Shown: one piece after another, positions 45,159 to 56,134 of the stretch
How positions within the stretch are numbered: position 1 is the stretch's first letter
Layout: each line of letters opens with the position of its first letter
Source: Prochlorococcus sp. AG-442-N17
GTDB lineage: Bacteria > Cyanobacteriota > Cyanobacteriia > PCC-6307 > Cyanobiaceae
Length of the DNA: 64,000 nucleotides
Reading direction: 5' to 3'
Assembly: GCA_003212375.1 (NCBI GenBank)
Contig: QCPY01000004.1
Span: 24,238-88,237, forward strand
Made by a program: the position numbers and the translations under genes
Notes under the pieces: model-generated
What the model saw: the letters and a program-made list of their open reading frames with translations, nothing else
What the model was told of the DNA's origin: nothing
The model's database searches: none

Positions 45159-46073
45159 ATGCATGAATTTCTTCAATACGCCTGGTTCGAAGGTAAGTGT
45201 ATTCCATTTAAAGAAGCAAAAATATCAATAGCTACTCATGCACTTCATTATGGTACTGCTGCATTTGGAGGAATGCGAGCGATACCTAACCCTACAAATA
45301 AAGAAGAATTCCTTTTATTTAGAACTGATAAACACATAAAAAGATTATCTCAAAGTGCAAAATTACTTTTAACTGATATTTCTGAAGAATACATTTTTAA
45401 AGCCTTAGAAGAAGTTATAAAAAGAAATAAGCCAGAAAAACCTATCTATATAAGACCATTCGTATATACAAGCGATTTAGGTATAGCTCCAAGATTACAC
45501 AATATTGAAACAGATTTCTTTGTTTATTGTATTGAACTAGGAGATTATCTATCCCCAGATGGTGTTTCTTGTAGAATGAGTAGTTGGACTAGACAAGAAG
45601 ATAGATCTCTCCCATTGAGAGGAAAAATAAGTGGAGCTTATATTACTAGTTCATTAGCTAAAACAGAAGCTAGTTTATCTGGTTTTGATGAAGCCTTGCT
45701 ATTAAATTCAAGTGGTAAGGTAAGCGAAGCTAGTGGTATGAATTTATTTATTGTAAGGAATGGAGACTTAATCACTCCTGGTGTTGATCAAGACATCCTT
45801 GAGGGTATTACAAGAGCTAGTGTAATTGAATTAGCAAAATCTTTTGGAATAAATGTAATTGAAAGGCCTGTTGATAAAACAGAATTATTAATAGCAGATG
45901 AAGTTTTTCTAACTGGGACAGCAGCAAAAATTACACCAGTTAAAAAAATTGAATCAAGTGAATTAAATGGTGAAAGACCAATAATGAATAAATTAAAAAG
46001 TAAGCTTATAGAAATAACAGAAGGTCGTTCTCAAGACTATGATAATTGGGTAACAAGAATTTCTCTAAAATAA
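45159..46073 (+). CDS. ilvE: Branched-chain amino acid aminotransferase
   Basis: HALHYGTAAFGGMRA; YIRPFVYTSDLG; ASGMNLFIVRNGDLITP. Confidence 0.95.
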   Translation: MHEFLQYAWFEGKCIPFKEAKISIATHALHYGTAAFGGMRAIPNPTNKEEFLLFRTDKHIKRLSQSAKLLLTDISEEYIFKALEEVIKRNKPEKPIYIRPFVYTSDLGIAPRLHNIETDFFVYCIELGDYLSPDGVSCRMSSWTRQEDRSLPLRGKISGAYITSSLAKTEASLSGFDEALLLNSSGKVSEASGMNLFIVRNGDLITPGVDQDILEGITRASVIELAKSFGINVIERPVDKTELLIADEVFLTGTAAKITPVKKIESSELNGERPIMNKLKSKLIEITEGRSQDYDNWVTRISLK

Positions 46074-46091
46074 ATTAATTTTTACCTAAAA

Positions 46092-49000
46092 ATGGAATCT
46101 TTCAGAACCTATTTAAATAGAGACGAAAAGCCATTAATAATTTTTGACGGAGGTACTGGAACATCTTTTCAGAACTTAAATCTTACAGCAGACGACTTTG
46201 GAGGCAAAGAATTAGAGGGTTGTAATGAAAACCTTGTTTTATCCTCACCAAAGGTAGTTGAAAAGGTTCATAATTCATTCTTAGACGCAGGTTGTCATGT
46301 TATAGAAACTAATACTTTTGGAGCCTCATCAATAGTTCTTGATGAATATGATATTGCTGAAAAGGCATATGAGATAAATAAAAATGCTGCATTAATAGCT
46401 AAAAATGCTGCTGCCAAATATTCATCAGTTGATAAGCCAAGGTTTGTTGCTGGCTCAATTGGGCCAACTACTAAATTACCTACGTTAGGACATATAGATT
46501 TTGATGAATTAAAGCAATCATATAAAGAACAAATATATGGTCTTACAGATGGAGGAGTTGATCTGCTTTTAATTGAAACTTGTCAAGATGTATTACAAAT
46601 TAAATCTGCCTTATTAGCGTCTAAAGAAGTACTTGATAGTAAAAATTTAGATATACCTATAATGGTATCGATAACAATGGAGACAACAGGTACTATGCTT
46701 GTTGGATCTGACATCGCCTCTGCATTAACAATATTAGAGCCATTTAATATAGACATCCTTGGACTGAATTGTGCAACAGGTCCAGAACAAATGAAAGAAC
46801 ATATTAAGTATTTGTCTGAAAATTCTCCCTTCGCTATAAGCTGTATTCCCAATGCAGGACTTCCTGAAAATATTGGTGGTGTAGCTCACTACAGATTAAA
46901 GCCAATAGAATTAAAGATGCAGTTAATGAATTTTATATATGACTTTAATATTCAATTAATAGGTGGATGTTGTGGGACAACACCTGAGCATATTAAATAT
47001 CTTTCTTCAATAATCGATGAAATTATTTATAGCGAAAGGTCTAAAAAAAATGGTAAAAACAATTTAAGTGGTTATATTCCTTCTGCATCATCAATATATA
47101 ATTCTGTACCGTACAAACAAGATAATTCCATCTTGATCGTAGGAGAAAGATTAAATGCAAGTGGATCTAAAAAGGTAAGGGAGTTATTAAATAACGACGA
47201 TTGGGATGGACTAGTTTCAATTGCCAAGCAACAACAAAAAGAAAATGCACACGTTCTTGATGTGAATGTTGATTATGTGGGGAGAGACGGAGTAAAAGAT
47301 ATGAAAGAAATAACTTCAAGACTAGTTACCAATATAAATTTGCCATTAATGATTGACTCTACAGATGCTGACAAAATGGAAAGTGGATTAAAGTCAGCTG
47401 GTGGTAAATGTATTATAAATTCAACCAATTATGAAGACGGCAATGAAAGGTTTGATCAAGTTTTAAATTTAGCTTTAGGGTATGGTTCAGGTCTAGTTAT
47501 CGGAACTATTGATGAAGATGGAATGGCAAGGAATGCAGATAAAAAATATAACATTGTAAAACGAGCGATTAATAGAACCAGAGAATGTGGCTTATCAGAT
47601 TATGAGCTATTTTTTGATCCATTAGCTCTGCCAATATCTACTGGAATAGAAGAAGATAGATTAAACGCTAAAGAAACAATTACTGCTATATCAAAAATTC
47701 GTGAAAATTTCCCTAATATTCATATCATACTTGGGATATCAAACATTAGTTTTGGTCTCTCACCATTATCAAGAATTAATCTAAATTCAATATTTTTAGA
47801 TGAATGCATTAAAGCAGGCTTGGATTCTGCTATCATTGCACCAAATAAAATTTTGCCATTATCAAAAATTTCTGAAGAAACCAAAAAGCTTTGCTTAGAT
47901 TTGATATATGACAAAAGAATATTTGAAGATGATATTTGTATTTATGATCCATTAGTAGAATTAACAAAGGCTTTTCAGGATTTATCTATTCAAGATTTCA
48001 AAAAAGCATCATTAGAAAATAAAAAACTAACTCTGGAAGAAAGTCTAAAAAATCATATTATTGATGGAGAAAAAATAGGTTTAGAGGCTCAATTAAATAA
48101 AGCGTTAAAAAAATATAAACCTCTTGAAATAATTAATACCTTTTTACTAGATGGGATGAAAGTTGTAGGAGATTTATTTGGCTCAGGTCAAATGCAATTG
48201 CCATTTGTACTCCAATCCGCTGAAACAATGAAATTTGCTGTTTCAATTTTAGAACCATTTATGGAAACTGTAGATGAGAACATATCAAATGGAAAACTCC
48301 TAATTGCTACTGTTAAAGGCGATGTTCATGATATTGGAAAAAATTTGGTTGACATAATTCTTACAAATAATGGTTATGACGTAATAAATCTTGGAATAAA
48401 GCAAGATGTTTCAGCAATTATAGATGCACAAAAAAAGCACAATGCAGATTGCATCGCTATGAGCGGATTACTTGTTAAATCTACTGCTTTTATGAAAGAT
48501 AATTTAGAGGCTTTTAACAATGAAAATATTAGTGTACCAGTAATATTAGGAGGCGCAGCCTTAACCCCAAAATTTGTAAATGAGGACTGCAGCAAAATAT
48601 ATAAAGGGAAAATATTGTACGGAAAAGACGCGTTCACTGATCTTAAATTCATGAATGAATATATGGATAATAAAAAAAAGGGTAATTGGTCAAATACAGA
48701 GGGTTTCATTAACAATGAGGGTATAAATATTAATTTAGCCTCATCAAAATCCAACTCTCAACCTGTTAAAAAATCAATATCCATACATACCGAGACCTCC
48801 AAATTAAATTTAAAAGAAAATTTTTTAAGATCTAAATTTATAAATGAAGAGGAACCTATTCAAGCCCCTTTCTTGGGAACTAAAGTCTTGAACGAGGTTG
48901 ATATAGATTTAAAAAAGTTAATTTTTTATCTAGATACAAAAGCTTTATTTAGCGGACAATGGCAAATAAAAAAAGGAAAAAACCAAAGCGTAGATGAATA

Positions 49001-49658
49001 CAATAACTATTTGGATTCATATGCTAAACCATTGTTAGATAGATGGTTAGAGACAATTATAGAAAAAAAACTTATTTCACCCAAAGCAGTTTATGGATAT
49101 TTCAGATGCGGTAGAAAAGATAATAGTATTTTATTATTTGATGATAAATCATTAAATAAAATTTCCCAATTTAATTTCCCAAGACAAAAATCTGGAAATA
49201 ATTTATGCATAGCTGATTTTTATTGTGATTTGAAAAATGATAAACCGATAGATATATTTCCTATGCAGGCAGTAACGATGGGCGATATTGCTAGTGAATA
49301 TTCTCAAAAATTATTTAAAGAAGATAAATATAGCGATTATTTATTATTCCATGGACTTACAGTGCAATTAGCAGAAGCTCTAGCTGAGTATGTCCATGCA
49401 TTAATTCGTATTGAATGTGGTTTTAGGACTGAAGAACCACACAAAAATAGAGAAATACTAGCTCAAAAATATAGAGGAGCTAGATATTCATTTGGTTATC
49501 CTGCATGTCCAAAAGTATCTGATTCAAACATACAATTATCATTGTTGGATACAAAAAGAATAAACTTGACTATGGATGAATCTGAACAACTTCATCCAGA
49601 ACAAAGTACTACAGCTATCATTTCACTACACTCAAAAGCTAAATATTTCAGCGCTTAA
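46092..49658 (+). CDS. metH: Cobalamin-dependent methionine synthase
   Basis: [40 protein letters not shown] (B12-binding), [14 protein letters not shown]. Confidence 0.98.
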   Translation: MESFRTYLNRDEKPLIIFDGGTGTSFQNLNLTADDFGGKELEGCNENLVLSSPKVVEKVHNSFLDAGCHVIETNTFGASSIVLDEYDIAEKAYEINKNAALIAKNAAAKYSSVDKPRFVAGSIGPTTKLPTLGHIDFDELKQSYKEQIYGLTDGGVDLLLIETCQDVLQIKSALLASKEVLDSKNLDIPIMVSITMETTGTMLVGSDIASALTILEPFNIDILGLNCATGPEQMKEHIKYLSENSPFAISCIPNAGLPENIGGVAHYRLKPIELKMQLMNFIYDFNIQLIGGCCGTTPEHIKYLSSIIDEIIYSERSKKNGKNNLSGYIPSASSIYNSVPYKQDNSILIVGERLNASGSKKVRELLNNDDWDGLVSIAKQQQKENAHVLDVNVDYVGRDGVKDMKEITSRLVTNINLPLMIDSTDADKMESGLKSAGGKCIINSTNYEDGNERFDQVLNLALGYGSGLVIGTIDEDGMARNADKKYNIVKRAINRTRECGLSDYELFFDPLALPISTGIEEDRLNAKETITAISKIRENFPNIHIILGISNISFGLSPLSRINLNSIFLDECIKAGLDSAIIAPNKILPLSKISEETKKLCLDLIYDKRIFEDDICIYDPLVELTKAFQDLSIQDFKKASLENKKLTLEESLKNHIIDGEKIGLEAQLNKALKKYKPLEIINTFLLDGMKVVGDLFGSGQMQLPFVLQSAETMKFAVSILEPFMETVDENISNGKLLIATVKGDVHDIGKNLVDIILTNNGYDVINLGIKQDVSAIIDAQKKHNADCIAMSGLLVKSTAFMKDNLEAFNNENISVPVILGGAALTPKFVNEDCSKIYKGKILYGKDAFTDLKFMNEYMDNKKKGNWSNTEGFINNEGININLASSKSNSQPVKKSISIHTETSKLNLKENFLRSKFINEEEPIQAPFLGTKVLNEVDIDLKKLIFYLDTKALFSGQWQIKKGKNQSVDEYNNYLDSYAKPLLDRWLETIIEKKLISPKAVYGYFRCGRKDNSILLFDDKSLNKISQFNFPRQKSGNNLCIADFYCDLKNDKPIDIFPMQAVTMGDIASEYSQKLFKEDKYSDYLLFHGLTVQLAEALAEYVHALIRIECGFRTEEPHKNREILAQKYRGARYSFGYPACPKVSDSNIQLSLLDTKRINLTMDESEQLHPEQSTTAIISLHSKAKYFSA

Positions 49659-49667
49659 TCTAAATCT

Positions 49668-49886
49668 TTAGTTGTTTTCTAAATATTCAATAATTTCTTC
49701 TTGTAATTCTTCCATCGTTTCATTATCACCCAAATCAAGTCCCTCACCCGCCGCGTCCTGTGTTAACTCAAGATAATATGAAGCACCATCACTAGATAAA
49801 AATTCTAATGCAGAAGTTTCATCACTATCTTTAAAAGCTTCATAAAGAGCTTTAAATGCTATGTTTTCAGTAAAGTCCCAATCCAT
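49668..49886 (-). CDS. Small acidic conserved-type hypothetical protein (72 aa)
   Basis: Acidic ORF MDWDFTENIAFKALYEAFKDSDETSALEFLSSDGAS... Confidence 0.7.
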   Translation of the reverse strand: MDWDFTENIAFKALYEAFKDSDETSALEFLSSDGASYYLELTQDAAGEGLDLGDNETMEELQEEIIEYLENN

Positions 49887-49985
49887 AATGAAAAAAACCT
49901 TATTAGAATTATTACCTCCTTACCCCCCATACTCGTCAACCTTTTTTAAAGAAATGTTGGTGTTTTATTATTATTAAAAAAATCT

Positions 49986-50369
49986 ATGACCATAAATAAT
50001 CAAGATCAGTTGAATGTCCTAGGAAAAAAAATTGAGGTTTGTAGTTGCGCACCCATGACAGGGTGGTTCAGAGATGGATTTTGCAACTATGATAAAAATG
50101 ATGGTGGTAATCATTCCATATGTTGTGTAATGGATGATAATTTCCTGAAATATAGTAAATCGCAAGGTAATGATTTAATAACTCCCATGCCTATTTATTC
50201 ATTCCCTGGACTAAAGGATGGTGATCATTGGTGTATTTGTCTTGATAGGTGGAAGCAAGCATTATTAGACGGTCTTGCACCAAAAGTAATATTAGAATCG
50301 ACGAATATTGTAGTATTAGAATCAGTACCTCTGGAAAAATTGAAAGAATATCAATTTAATAACAAGTAA
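49986..50369 (+). CDS. DUF2237-like protein
   Basis: NVLGKKIEVCSCAPMTGWFRDGFCNYD...GNHSICCVMDDNFLKYSKSQGNDLITPMP...GDHWCICLDRWKQA. Confidence 0.82.
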   Translation: MTINNQDQLNVLGKKIEVCSCAPMTGWFRDGFCNYDKNDGGNHSICCVMDDNFLKYSKSQGNDLITPMPIYSFPGLKDGDHWCICLDRWKQALLDGLAPKVILESTNIVVLESVPLEKLKEYQFNNK

Positions 50370-50417
50370 TTAAAAATTTATTATTTTTTTTAAAATGATT
50401 ATGATAATTTTTTTTAT

Positions 50418-51248
50418 ATGAGTTCAGAAATATATTGGAAAAAAGCACTAGAGCAGACTCGATTATCAATTGATGATAAATCATTATATCCTCTCAAGAC
50501 TGATATTATTACAAGAGATTTATATGAAAACGACGACTTCATAATTAGGAAACTCGATACTTCAAAATTTAATAAAAAAAAAATTTATGGTCCTAAGCAG
50601 AATCCATTTTGTCCTTGGGAAAAGATACTAGAAATTGGTAAAATTGGTGATAATCATCAACTAATATTAAATAAGTACCCTGTTCAAAAAGGTCACATTT
50701 TACTGATTACGAATACATGGAAACCTCAAAATGGATGGTTAGATATCAAAGATTGGGAAGCGATCCAAAAAGTTAATAGAGATACTAGCGGATTATGGTT
50801 TTTCAATAGTTCTCCAATTGCGGGTGCAAGTCAACCTCACAGGCATTTTCAACTTCTCCGTAGATCTAGAGGTGAGGCATCATGCCCTAGAGAAAAGTGG
50901 TTTTTAGAAATGAACTCATATCAAGATTTAAATAGTAAGTTTAAAAAAAGTATTATTGTATCCAAATTTAATTTTTTAGAAAATTCATCATCTCTCTTTG
51001 AATTTTATTTAGAATTATGTAAGAAAATAGGACTTGGGGATCCTATTAGTGATAATAAACCAAAATATCCCTACAACATTTTAATTACTAATAAATGGAT
51101 CGCAATTATAAGGAGAAAAAATGATCATATTCATGGTTTTAGCATTAACGGTTTAGGTTTTGCAGGATATCTGTTAGTAACTGAGAAATCAAATATTAAT
51201 TATTTAAAGAAATTTGGCCCTGAAAAACTTCTAGAAAATTTTGTTTAA
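50418..51248 (+). CDS. Ap4A phosphorylase / ATP adenylyltransferase (HIT superfamily)
   Basis: NPFCPWEK, LILNKYPVQKGHILLITN, SPIAGASQPHRHFQLL. Confidence 0.85.
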   Translation: MSSEIYWKKALEQTRLSIDDKSLYPLKTDIITRDLYENDDFIIRKLDTSKFNKKKIYGPKQNPFCPWEKILEIGKIGDNHQLILNKYPVQKGHILLITNTWKPQNGWLDIKDWEAIQKVNRDTSGLWFFNSSPIAGASQPHRHFQLLRRSRGEASCPREKWFLEMNSYQDLNSKFKKSIIVSKFNFLENSSSLFEFYLELCKKIGLGDPISDNKPKYPYNILITNKWIAIIRRKNDHIHGFSINGLGFAGYLLVTEKSNINYLKKFGPEKLLENFV

Positions 51249-51251
51249 ATA

Positions 51252-51431
51252 CTAGTTAGTTACTTCAACTTCCTTATCCCTGCTTATTTGGTTTTCGAGA
51301 ACTTCTATAGATGCTGTTACAGAGGCAATTTTACGTTCAAGTGAATCCTTAATATAATTAAGCATTTCTAATTTCTTATGTTGATAAAAACTTTTTTTTT
51401 CTTTAGATGAATTGAAATAACAATTAAACAT
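51252..51431 (-). CDS. Small coiled-coil hypothetical protein (59 aa)
   Basis: Read by eye: MFNCYFNSSKEKKSFYQHKKLEMLNYIKDSLERKIASVTASIEVLENQISRDKEVEVTN; not in ORF track. Confidence 0.55.
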   Translation of the reverse strand: MFNCYFNSSKEKKSFYQHKKLEMLNYIKDSLERKIASVTASIEVLENQISRDKEVEVTN

Positions 51432-51574
51432 TTTTATTTTTATTATAAAAAGATTCTTAATTAACTTGCGACATCTAAATAAATTGGTTTTAATTTAAAA
51501 ACAATATTCTATATGGACTTTCAATTTATTTTGAATAAAATTAAATAAATTCCTTACTATTCAAGAAAATATTA

Positions 51575-52585
51575 TTGAATATTCCTGAAAATTCAAATAC
51601 AAAAAGAATTTCAATTGATTTACCAGAGGAATTAATTTCCAGGTTTGATCAATTAAGAAAAGAGTGGGGATTTAGAGCAAGAGGACCCGTAATAGAAAAG
51701 ATACTTAAAGAACTTCTTCAAGAAGATGATTTGCTACCTAGGAACCAACAGCAAGAAATAGACTTTAACGAGAAGAATAATAACGAAAAATTAAATATTG
51801 ATGAAGATACAGCATTAGTATTAATTAAATCAGACGAAAAAAAAGAAGTTAATGAGATATCATTGAATAAAAGAGTTTCAGATAACAAGCAATATAAAGA
51901 AAAAGCCAACTCAAACATAAGCCTACCCAATTTTGTTGAAAAAAAAGTAAAGAATTTAAGAAGAAGTATTAATAGTGAAAAAATAAAGGAGAATATTAAT
52001 GATATTCAAATAAATACAATTAAAGAAACTGAATTAATAAAATGTCGAATTGAGTTAATTAGTCATTGGAAAACCTTATATGGATCAGTTCCTAATGATC
52101 ATGTAGTAGAGGCTTCGATGGATTGGTTTGGAAGGGATATATGGCCAAATCTTGATGGGACTGAAAATCTACCCTTTACGTGGAGTGCAGCCAATAAATT
52201 AATGTCTGAATTATGCCCATTTTGGATAAAGAAAAATCCATCCCTTGAAATTGTGTTATTAATGATTGGTGTTTTAGAAGACCCTTTTGCTACATCAGAT
52301 CTAATAAATAGGATACCAACACTTATGAGAAGGTTTGTAAGTAGATTTAAGCGAAATAACAGATCAAATTCATTTGAAACTTTGGACTCAACAATGACAG
52401 TACATGGAGCACTAAAATTATTGAATTTATCAACATCAGCAGGATCAGCTCATACGTTGCGTAAAATTAGGGAGGCCTATAAATCAATAGCCCTAGAGAC
52501 GCATCCAGATGCTGGTGGATCAACAGATCAAATGAGAAAATTAAATGAAGCGTATCAATTGCTAAAAAATCTATATAGAAATTAG
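51575..52585 (+). CDS. RHH-like N-terminus fused to C-terminal J-domain protein (TTG start)
   Basis: N-term KRISIDLPEELISRFDQLRKEWGFRARGPVIEKILKELL (RHH pattern); C-term LRKIREAYKSIALETHPDAGGSTDQMRKLNEAYQLLKNL (HPD-containing J-domain). Confidence 0.82.
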   Translation: MNIPENSNTKRISIDLPEELISRFDQLRKEWGFRARGPVIEKILKELLQEDDLLPRNQQQEIDFNEKNNNEKLNIDEDTALVLIKSDEKKEVNEISLNKRVSDNKQYKEKANSNISLPNFVEKKVKNLRRSINSEKIKENINDIQINTIKETELIKCRIELISHWKTLYGSVPNDHVVEASMDWFGRDIWPNLDGTENLPFTWSAANKLMSELCPFWIKKNPSLEIVLLMIGVLEDPFATSDLINRIPTLMRRFVSRFKRNNRSNSFETLDSTMTVHGALKLLNLSTSAGSAHTLRKIREAYKSIALETHPDAGGSTDQMRKLNEAYQLLKNLYRN

Positions 52586-52600
52586 TATACTCATTCTTAA

Positions 52601-52642
52601 ATTAGACTTAATATTAGTCTAGTTAATAGTCTTATATAAGAT
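52601..52642 (+). repeat. Phased-pentamer repeat copy A
   Basis: attAGACTtaatattAGTCTagttaatAGTCTtatataagat. Confidence 0.85.
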
Positions 52643-52777
52643 AGCCGAGAGATACAAAATTATTATCTTCATAAATCATTTATTTGTAAATTTTATGGAT
52701 GTAACCATTACCTATAAATGGAAATTAAAATAACATTTACCATAAAAATACATTGTCTTTTGTACAATACGTCTCAT

Positions 52778-52819
52778 ATAAGACTTATTATTAGTCTATT
52801 GAATAGTCTTATAATAGAT
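52778..52819 (+). repeat. Phased-pentamer repeat copy B
   Basis: ataAGACTtattattAGTCTattgaatAGTCTtataatagat. Confidence 0.85.
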
Positions 52820-53004
52820 AAATAAGATAGATAAATTTATCGATTTGCGTAAATCATAATCAAACGGCTTAATATATGAAAAAAATAAAAATGGAACAAT
52901 ATTTAAATAAATTATGTCCTTTCAATGTCCAAGAATATAAATACGACTTAAAAAGGTTGCCATAATTAAGTTTTATGTCTACCCGTACTGCTTTAAAGAC
53001 AGTA

Positions 53005-53253
53005 CTACCTAGTTTGCAATTTTTCTATTGCTGTTTCTTTATCAATACTAGGTACGTCACTCAAACCATTAGCGTCAAACCAAGGCGCACTTGCCCAATC
53101 AAAGCCTTCTCCAAATGTATTGTCTGGAGCAGTTATATACCAATGACAAGATGAATCTGGTACGTCAATTGCACATTTAGACCAATCGTCGGACCATTGA
53201 GGAACCTGCACCCAAAGAAGAGAAGATATTAAAATAGAAAATATATGTAACAT
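53005..53253 (-). CDS. Small putatively secreted hypothetical protein (82 aa)
   Basis: Hydrophobic N-terminus MLHIFSILISSLLWVQVPQ, two Cys, Trp-rich; lies between repeat copies B and C. Confidence 0.65.
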   Translation of the reverse strand: MLHIFSILISSLLWVQVPQWSDDWSKCAIDVPDSSCHWYITAPDNTFGEGFDWASAPWFDANGLSDVPSIDKETAIEKLQTR

Positions 53254-53300
53254 GACTATTATTATATATGATCATTTAGATTTTTTTAAATATTATATTT

Positions 53301-53340
53301 CTTATACGAGACTCATAACTAGACTAAATATAAGTCTTAT
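53301..53340 (-). repeat. Phased-pentamer repeat copy C (inverted)
   Basis: Reverse complement: ataAGACTtatatttAGTCTagttatgAGTCTcgtataag. Confidence 0.85.
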
Positions 53341-53358
53341 ATTAGATGCTTAATACTC

Positions 53359-55824
53359 TTAGTCTCTTAATTTTGTACTAAAACTTTTTTCTATTAATTC
53401 TATAGTTTTTTCGTGGAGAATTGTTATATCGGAATCTACTAATGTTTTATTAGGATCTCTATAGGACAATCTAAATGTGTAGCTTATAAATTCATGACCG
53501 AAATTATCCCCATCATAAACATCAATTAAATTTACATCTTCTAGTAATTTTTTCCCAGATTTCTTTATTAATGAAATTATCTCACTTACTAAGTATTTTT
53601 TATTGAATATAAAATTAATATCTCTTTCTATTTTTGGTACTGTTGGATATTGTTTATAAACTGGAATCCATTTATTTATTCTTGTACTTGCATCTGTTAT
53701 ATTTGTAACTTTTAGACTGAATAAATACATTTTTTTTAATGCTTTTTTCTGAGTAATTAACATTGGATGAATTTCCCCAAAATATCCGATTTCTCTACCT
53801 TCAGTAAATAAGATTGAGGATCTACCAGGATGTAGAAATTCAATCGAATCAGTTGGTTTATCTTCAATTTTTAAATTTAAGCTTGTTAAAGCCTGCTTTA
53901 GCTTTCCTCTTGCTTCGAAATAATTTAAATGATTCTCCTTTCTTGTATCTAACCATTTTTCTAATTTATTATTTCCAAAAATTAATCCATTTAATAATTC
54001 CTCTTGAGATAAATTAGGCTTGTTATGAAATATATTTCCGACTTCAAATATCCAACAATAATCACTTCCAGACTTAATATTTTGATTACATATTTTAATG
54101 TGTTCTTCCCAAATATTATCTCTCAAACAACTTGTTTCAAGTAATAATGGATTTGATATCTTAATTAAATTATTATTAGTTTCTGATACAAGAGAATATG
54201 ATAATACTTCATTAAATCCAATATCTATAAATCCGCTTTTTAACTTCCTTAAAGCTATTTGAACAGGAGAAAGCTTCCCTGGCTTAATAGGATTAGGTAA
54301 ATTTAAATCAAACATGTCATAACCAACTAATCTGGCAATTTCCTCAATCAAGTCTATTTCTCTTAACAAATCTTGGGACCTATTAGGAATAACTTCTACC
54401 TCCCATCCATATTCTTTATTGCTTAATTTACAACCAATTAGTTTTAATTTGTCCGTTATTTCACTATCTAATAAATTTCTCTTTTTTATTTCTTGATTTA
54501 CCTCATTATCCTCATTTCTAATTATTAATGGACCAAGAAGTTGATGAATCCTTTTTCTTCTTAATGGTATTGATATTTTTGCTTTATCTATTTCAATTGA
54601 AGTATTAATTATTGGATTCGAAATATTAAAATAATCCTCTAAAATATTAATAGCTCTAGTAACTGAATCTAATGTATTTTTGTAAGAAATCCCTTTTTCA
54701 AATCTACTACTAGATTCAGTTCTAATTCCAATTTCTTTTGATGATTTCCTTATTGCAACAGGATTAAATACTGCTCCTTCAAGGAAAATGGAAGATGTCT
54801 CATCATTAACAGAGGTCTCTAGACCACCTATTACACCGGCTATAGCAACTGGAATATCATCACAAGCTACTATTGTTATATTTTCATTTAATTCATAATC
54901 TTCACCATTCAAACATAAAAGTCTTTCATTCTCTTTTGCCTTTCTTACGGAGAAATCCTGAGGTAAAACATCTCTGCCAATTAAATTTGATAGTTTTTCT
55001 TTATCAAATGCATGTAATGGTTGGCCTTGTTCTAAAAGAATATAGTTTGTAATATCAACCAAAAGATTAATGGATTTGATACCTGATTTGTCTAGACGAT
55101 CTTTAAGCCATTGTGGGGATAATTCCTTGCCATTGACACAGTCGATATGGGTAATTGAATATAGACAGTTTTTTGAAATAGCTTCAGTACAGAGATCAAA
55201 TTTTTTATAAACATTTAATTGATATTTATTTTTTAATCTAGGAAAATTGAATTTTGTCTCCAAAAGAGCTGAAATTTCTCTTGCGATGCCAATTACAGAC
55301 ATCCCATCAGGTCTATTAGCAGTAATAGCTAAATCAAATATATAGTCGTCTAAATCAAGCAAAAGAGATCCTGATGTACCTAATTTATATTTTGAAGCTA
55401 TTTCCTCATTAATAGTGGCAATACCCTCACTTTTATCTTCTATGCCTAACTCCTCTAATGAGCATATCATTCCTTCGCTTATAACTCCTCTTATTTCACT
55501 TCTTTTAATAGTTAAATTAATAGCGGATAAATGCGTACCAATAGTAGCAACATAAACATAAATATTTGATTTTACATTTTTTGCTCCGCAAATTATTTGC
55601 AGAGTATTCGAAGCTCCTATATCAACCTTGCATATAGATAATTTATCAGAATTTTCATGTTTAACGACTGATAAAACTTTTCCAAGAACAATGCCCTTAA
55701 CATTTTTAGAACAGTCAATAAGAGACTCTACCTCGAATCCACCAATTGATAATTTTTCAGATAAATCATCTGGTGTAGTATTTATTTCAACAAGGGATTT
55801 CAACCAATTTTGAGAAACCTTCAT
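53359..55824 (-). CDS. pheT: Phenylalanyl-tRNA synthetase beta subunit
   Basis: MKVSQNWLKSLVEI, QIICGAKNVK, ANRPDGMSVIGIAREISAL, C-terminal FDX-ACB-like domain. Confidence 0.97.
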   Translation of the reverse strand: MKVSQNWLKSLVEINTTPDDLSEKLSIGGFEVESLIDCSKNVKGIVLGKVLSVVKHENSDKLSICKVDIGASNTLQIICGAKNVKSNIYVYVATIGTHLSAINLTIKRSEIRGVISEGMICSLEELGIEDKSEGIATINEEIASKYKLGTSGSLLLDLDDYIFDLAITANRPDGMSVIGIAREISALLETKFNFPRLKNKYQLNVYKKFDLCTEAISKNCLYSITHIDCVNGKELSPQWLKDRLDKSGIKSINLLVDITNYILLEQGQPLHAFDKEKLSNLIGRDVLPQDFSVRKAKENERLLCLNGEDYELNENITIVACDDIPVAIAGVIGGLETSVNDETSSIFLEGAVFNPVAIRKSSKEIGIRTESSSRFEKGISYKNTLDSVTRAINILEDYFNISNPIINTSIEIDKAKISIPLRRKRIHQLLGPLIIRNEDNEVNQEIKKRNLLDSEITDKLKLIGCKLSNKEYGWEVEVIPNRSQDLLREIDLIEEIARLVGYDMFDLNLPNPIKPGKLSPVQIALRKLKSGFIDIGFNEVLSYSLVSETNNNLIKISNPLLLETSCLRDNIWEEHIKICNQNIKSGSDYCWIFEVGNIFHNKPNLSQEELLNGLIFGNNKLEKWLDTRKENHLNYFEARGKLKQALTSLNLKIEDKPTDSIEFLHPGRSSILFTEGREIGYFGEIHPMLITQKKALKKMYLFSLKVTNITDASTRINKWIPVYKQYPTVPKIERDINFIFNKKYLVSEIISLIKKSGKKLLEDVNLIDVYDGDNFGHEFISYTFRLSYRDPNKTLVDSDITILHEKTIELIEKSFSTKLRD

Positions 55825-55925
55825 TTAACATTTTTGTCTAATGATACTAAAAGAAAATTAAATATATTCAAAATAGTTTCTTGAAGTTGTACAATAGAGA
55901 ATTATACATTAACGTATTAAGCAAA

Positions 55926-56120
55926 ATGGCGAAAAAAGGTACAAGAGTTGTAGTAACCATAGAATGTACTGAAGCGAGAACAAGTTCAGAACCAAGAAGA
56001 TCTAATGGTATCTCAAGATATACAACTGAAAAAAACAAAAGAAATACTACAGAGAGATTAGAACTTAAAAAATTTAATCCTCATCTAAACAAAATGACAA
56101 TTCATAAAGAAATCAAATAA
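55926..56120 (+). CDS. rpmG: Ribosomal protein L33
   Basis: [64 protein letters not shown]; start corrected from track. Confidence 0.97.
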   Translation: MAKKGTRVVVTIECTEARTSSEPRRSNGISRYTTEKNKRNTTERLELKKFNPHLNKMTIHKEIK

Positions 56121-56134
56121 AAAACAACAAAAAA

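Noticed and set aside
41349-49658. Cobalamin riboswitch near cobN/metH
   Set aside because: The intergenic regions are too short and I saw no B12-box-like sequence.
52876-52965. 29-aa ORF MKKIKMEQYLNKLCPFNVQEYKYDLKRLP between repeat copy B and the secreted ORF
   Set aside because: Too short to call coding by eye; needs conservation or ribosome profiling.
52601-53340. Possible CRISPR array
   Set aside because: Only three copies, irregular spacing, one copy inverted, an ORF between copies, no cas genes in the window.
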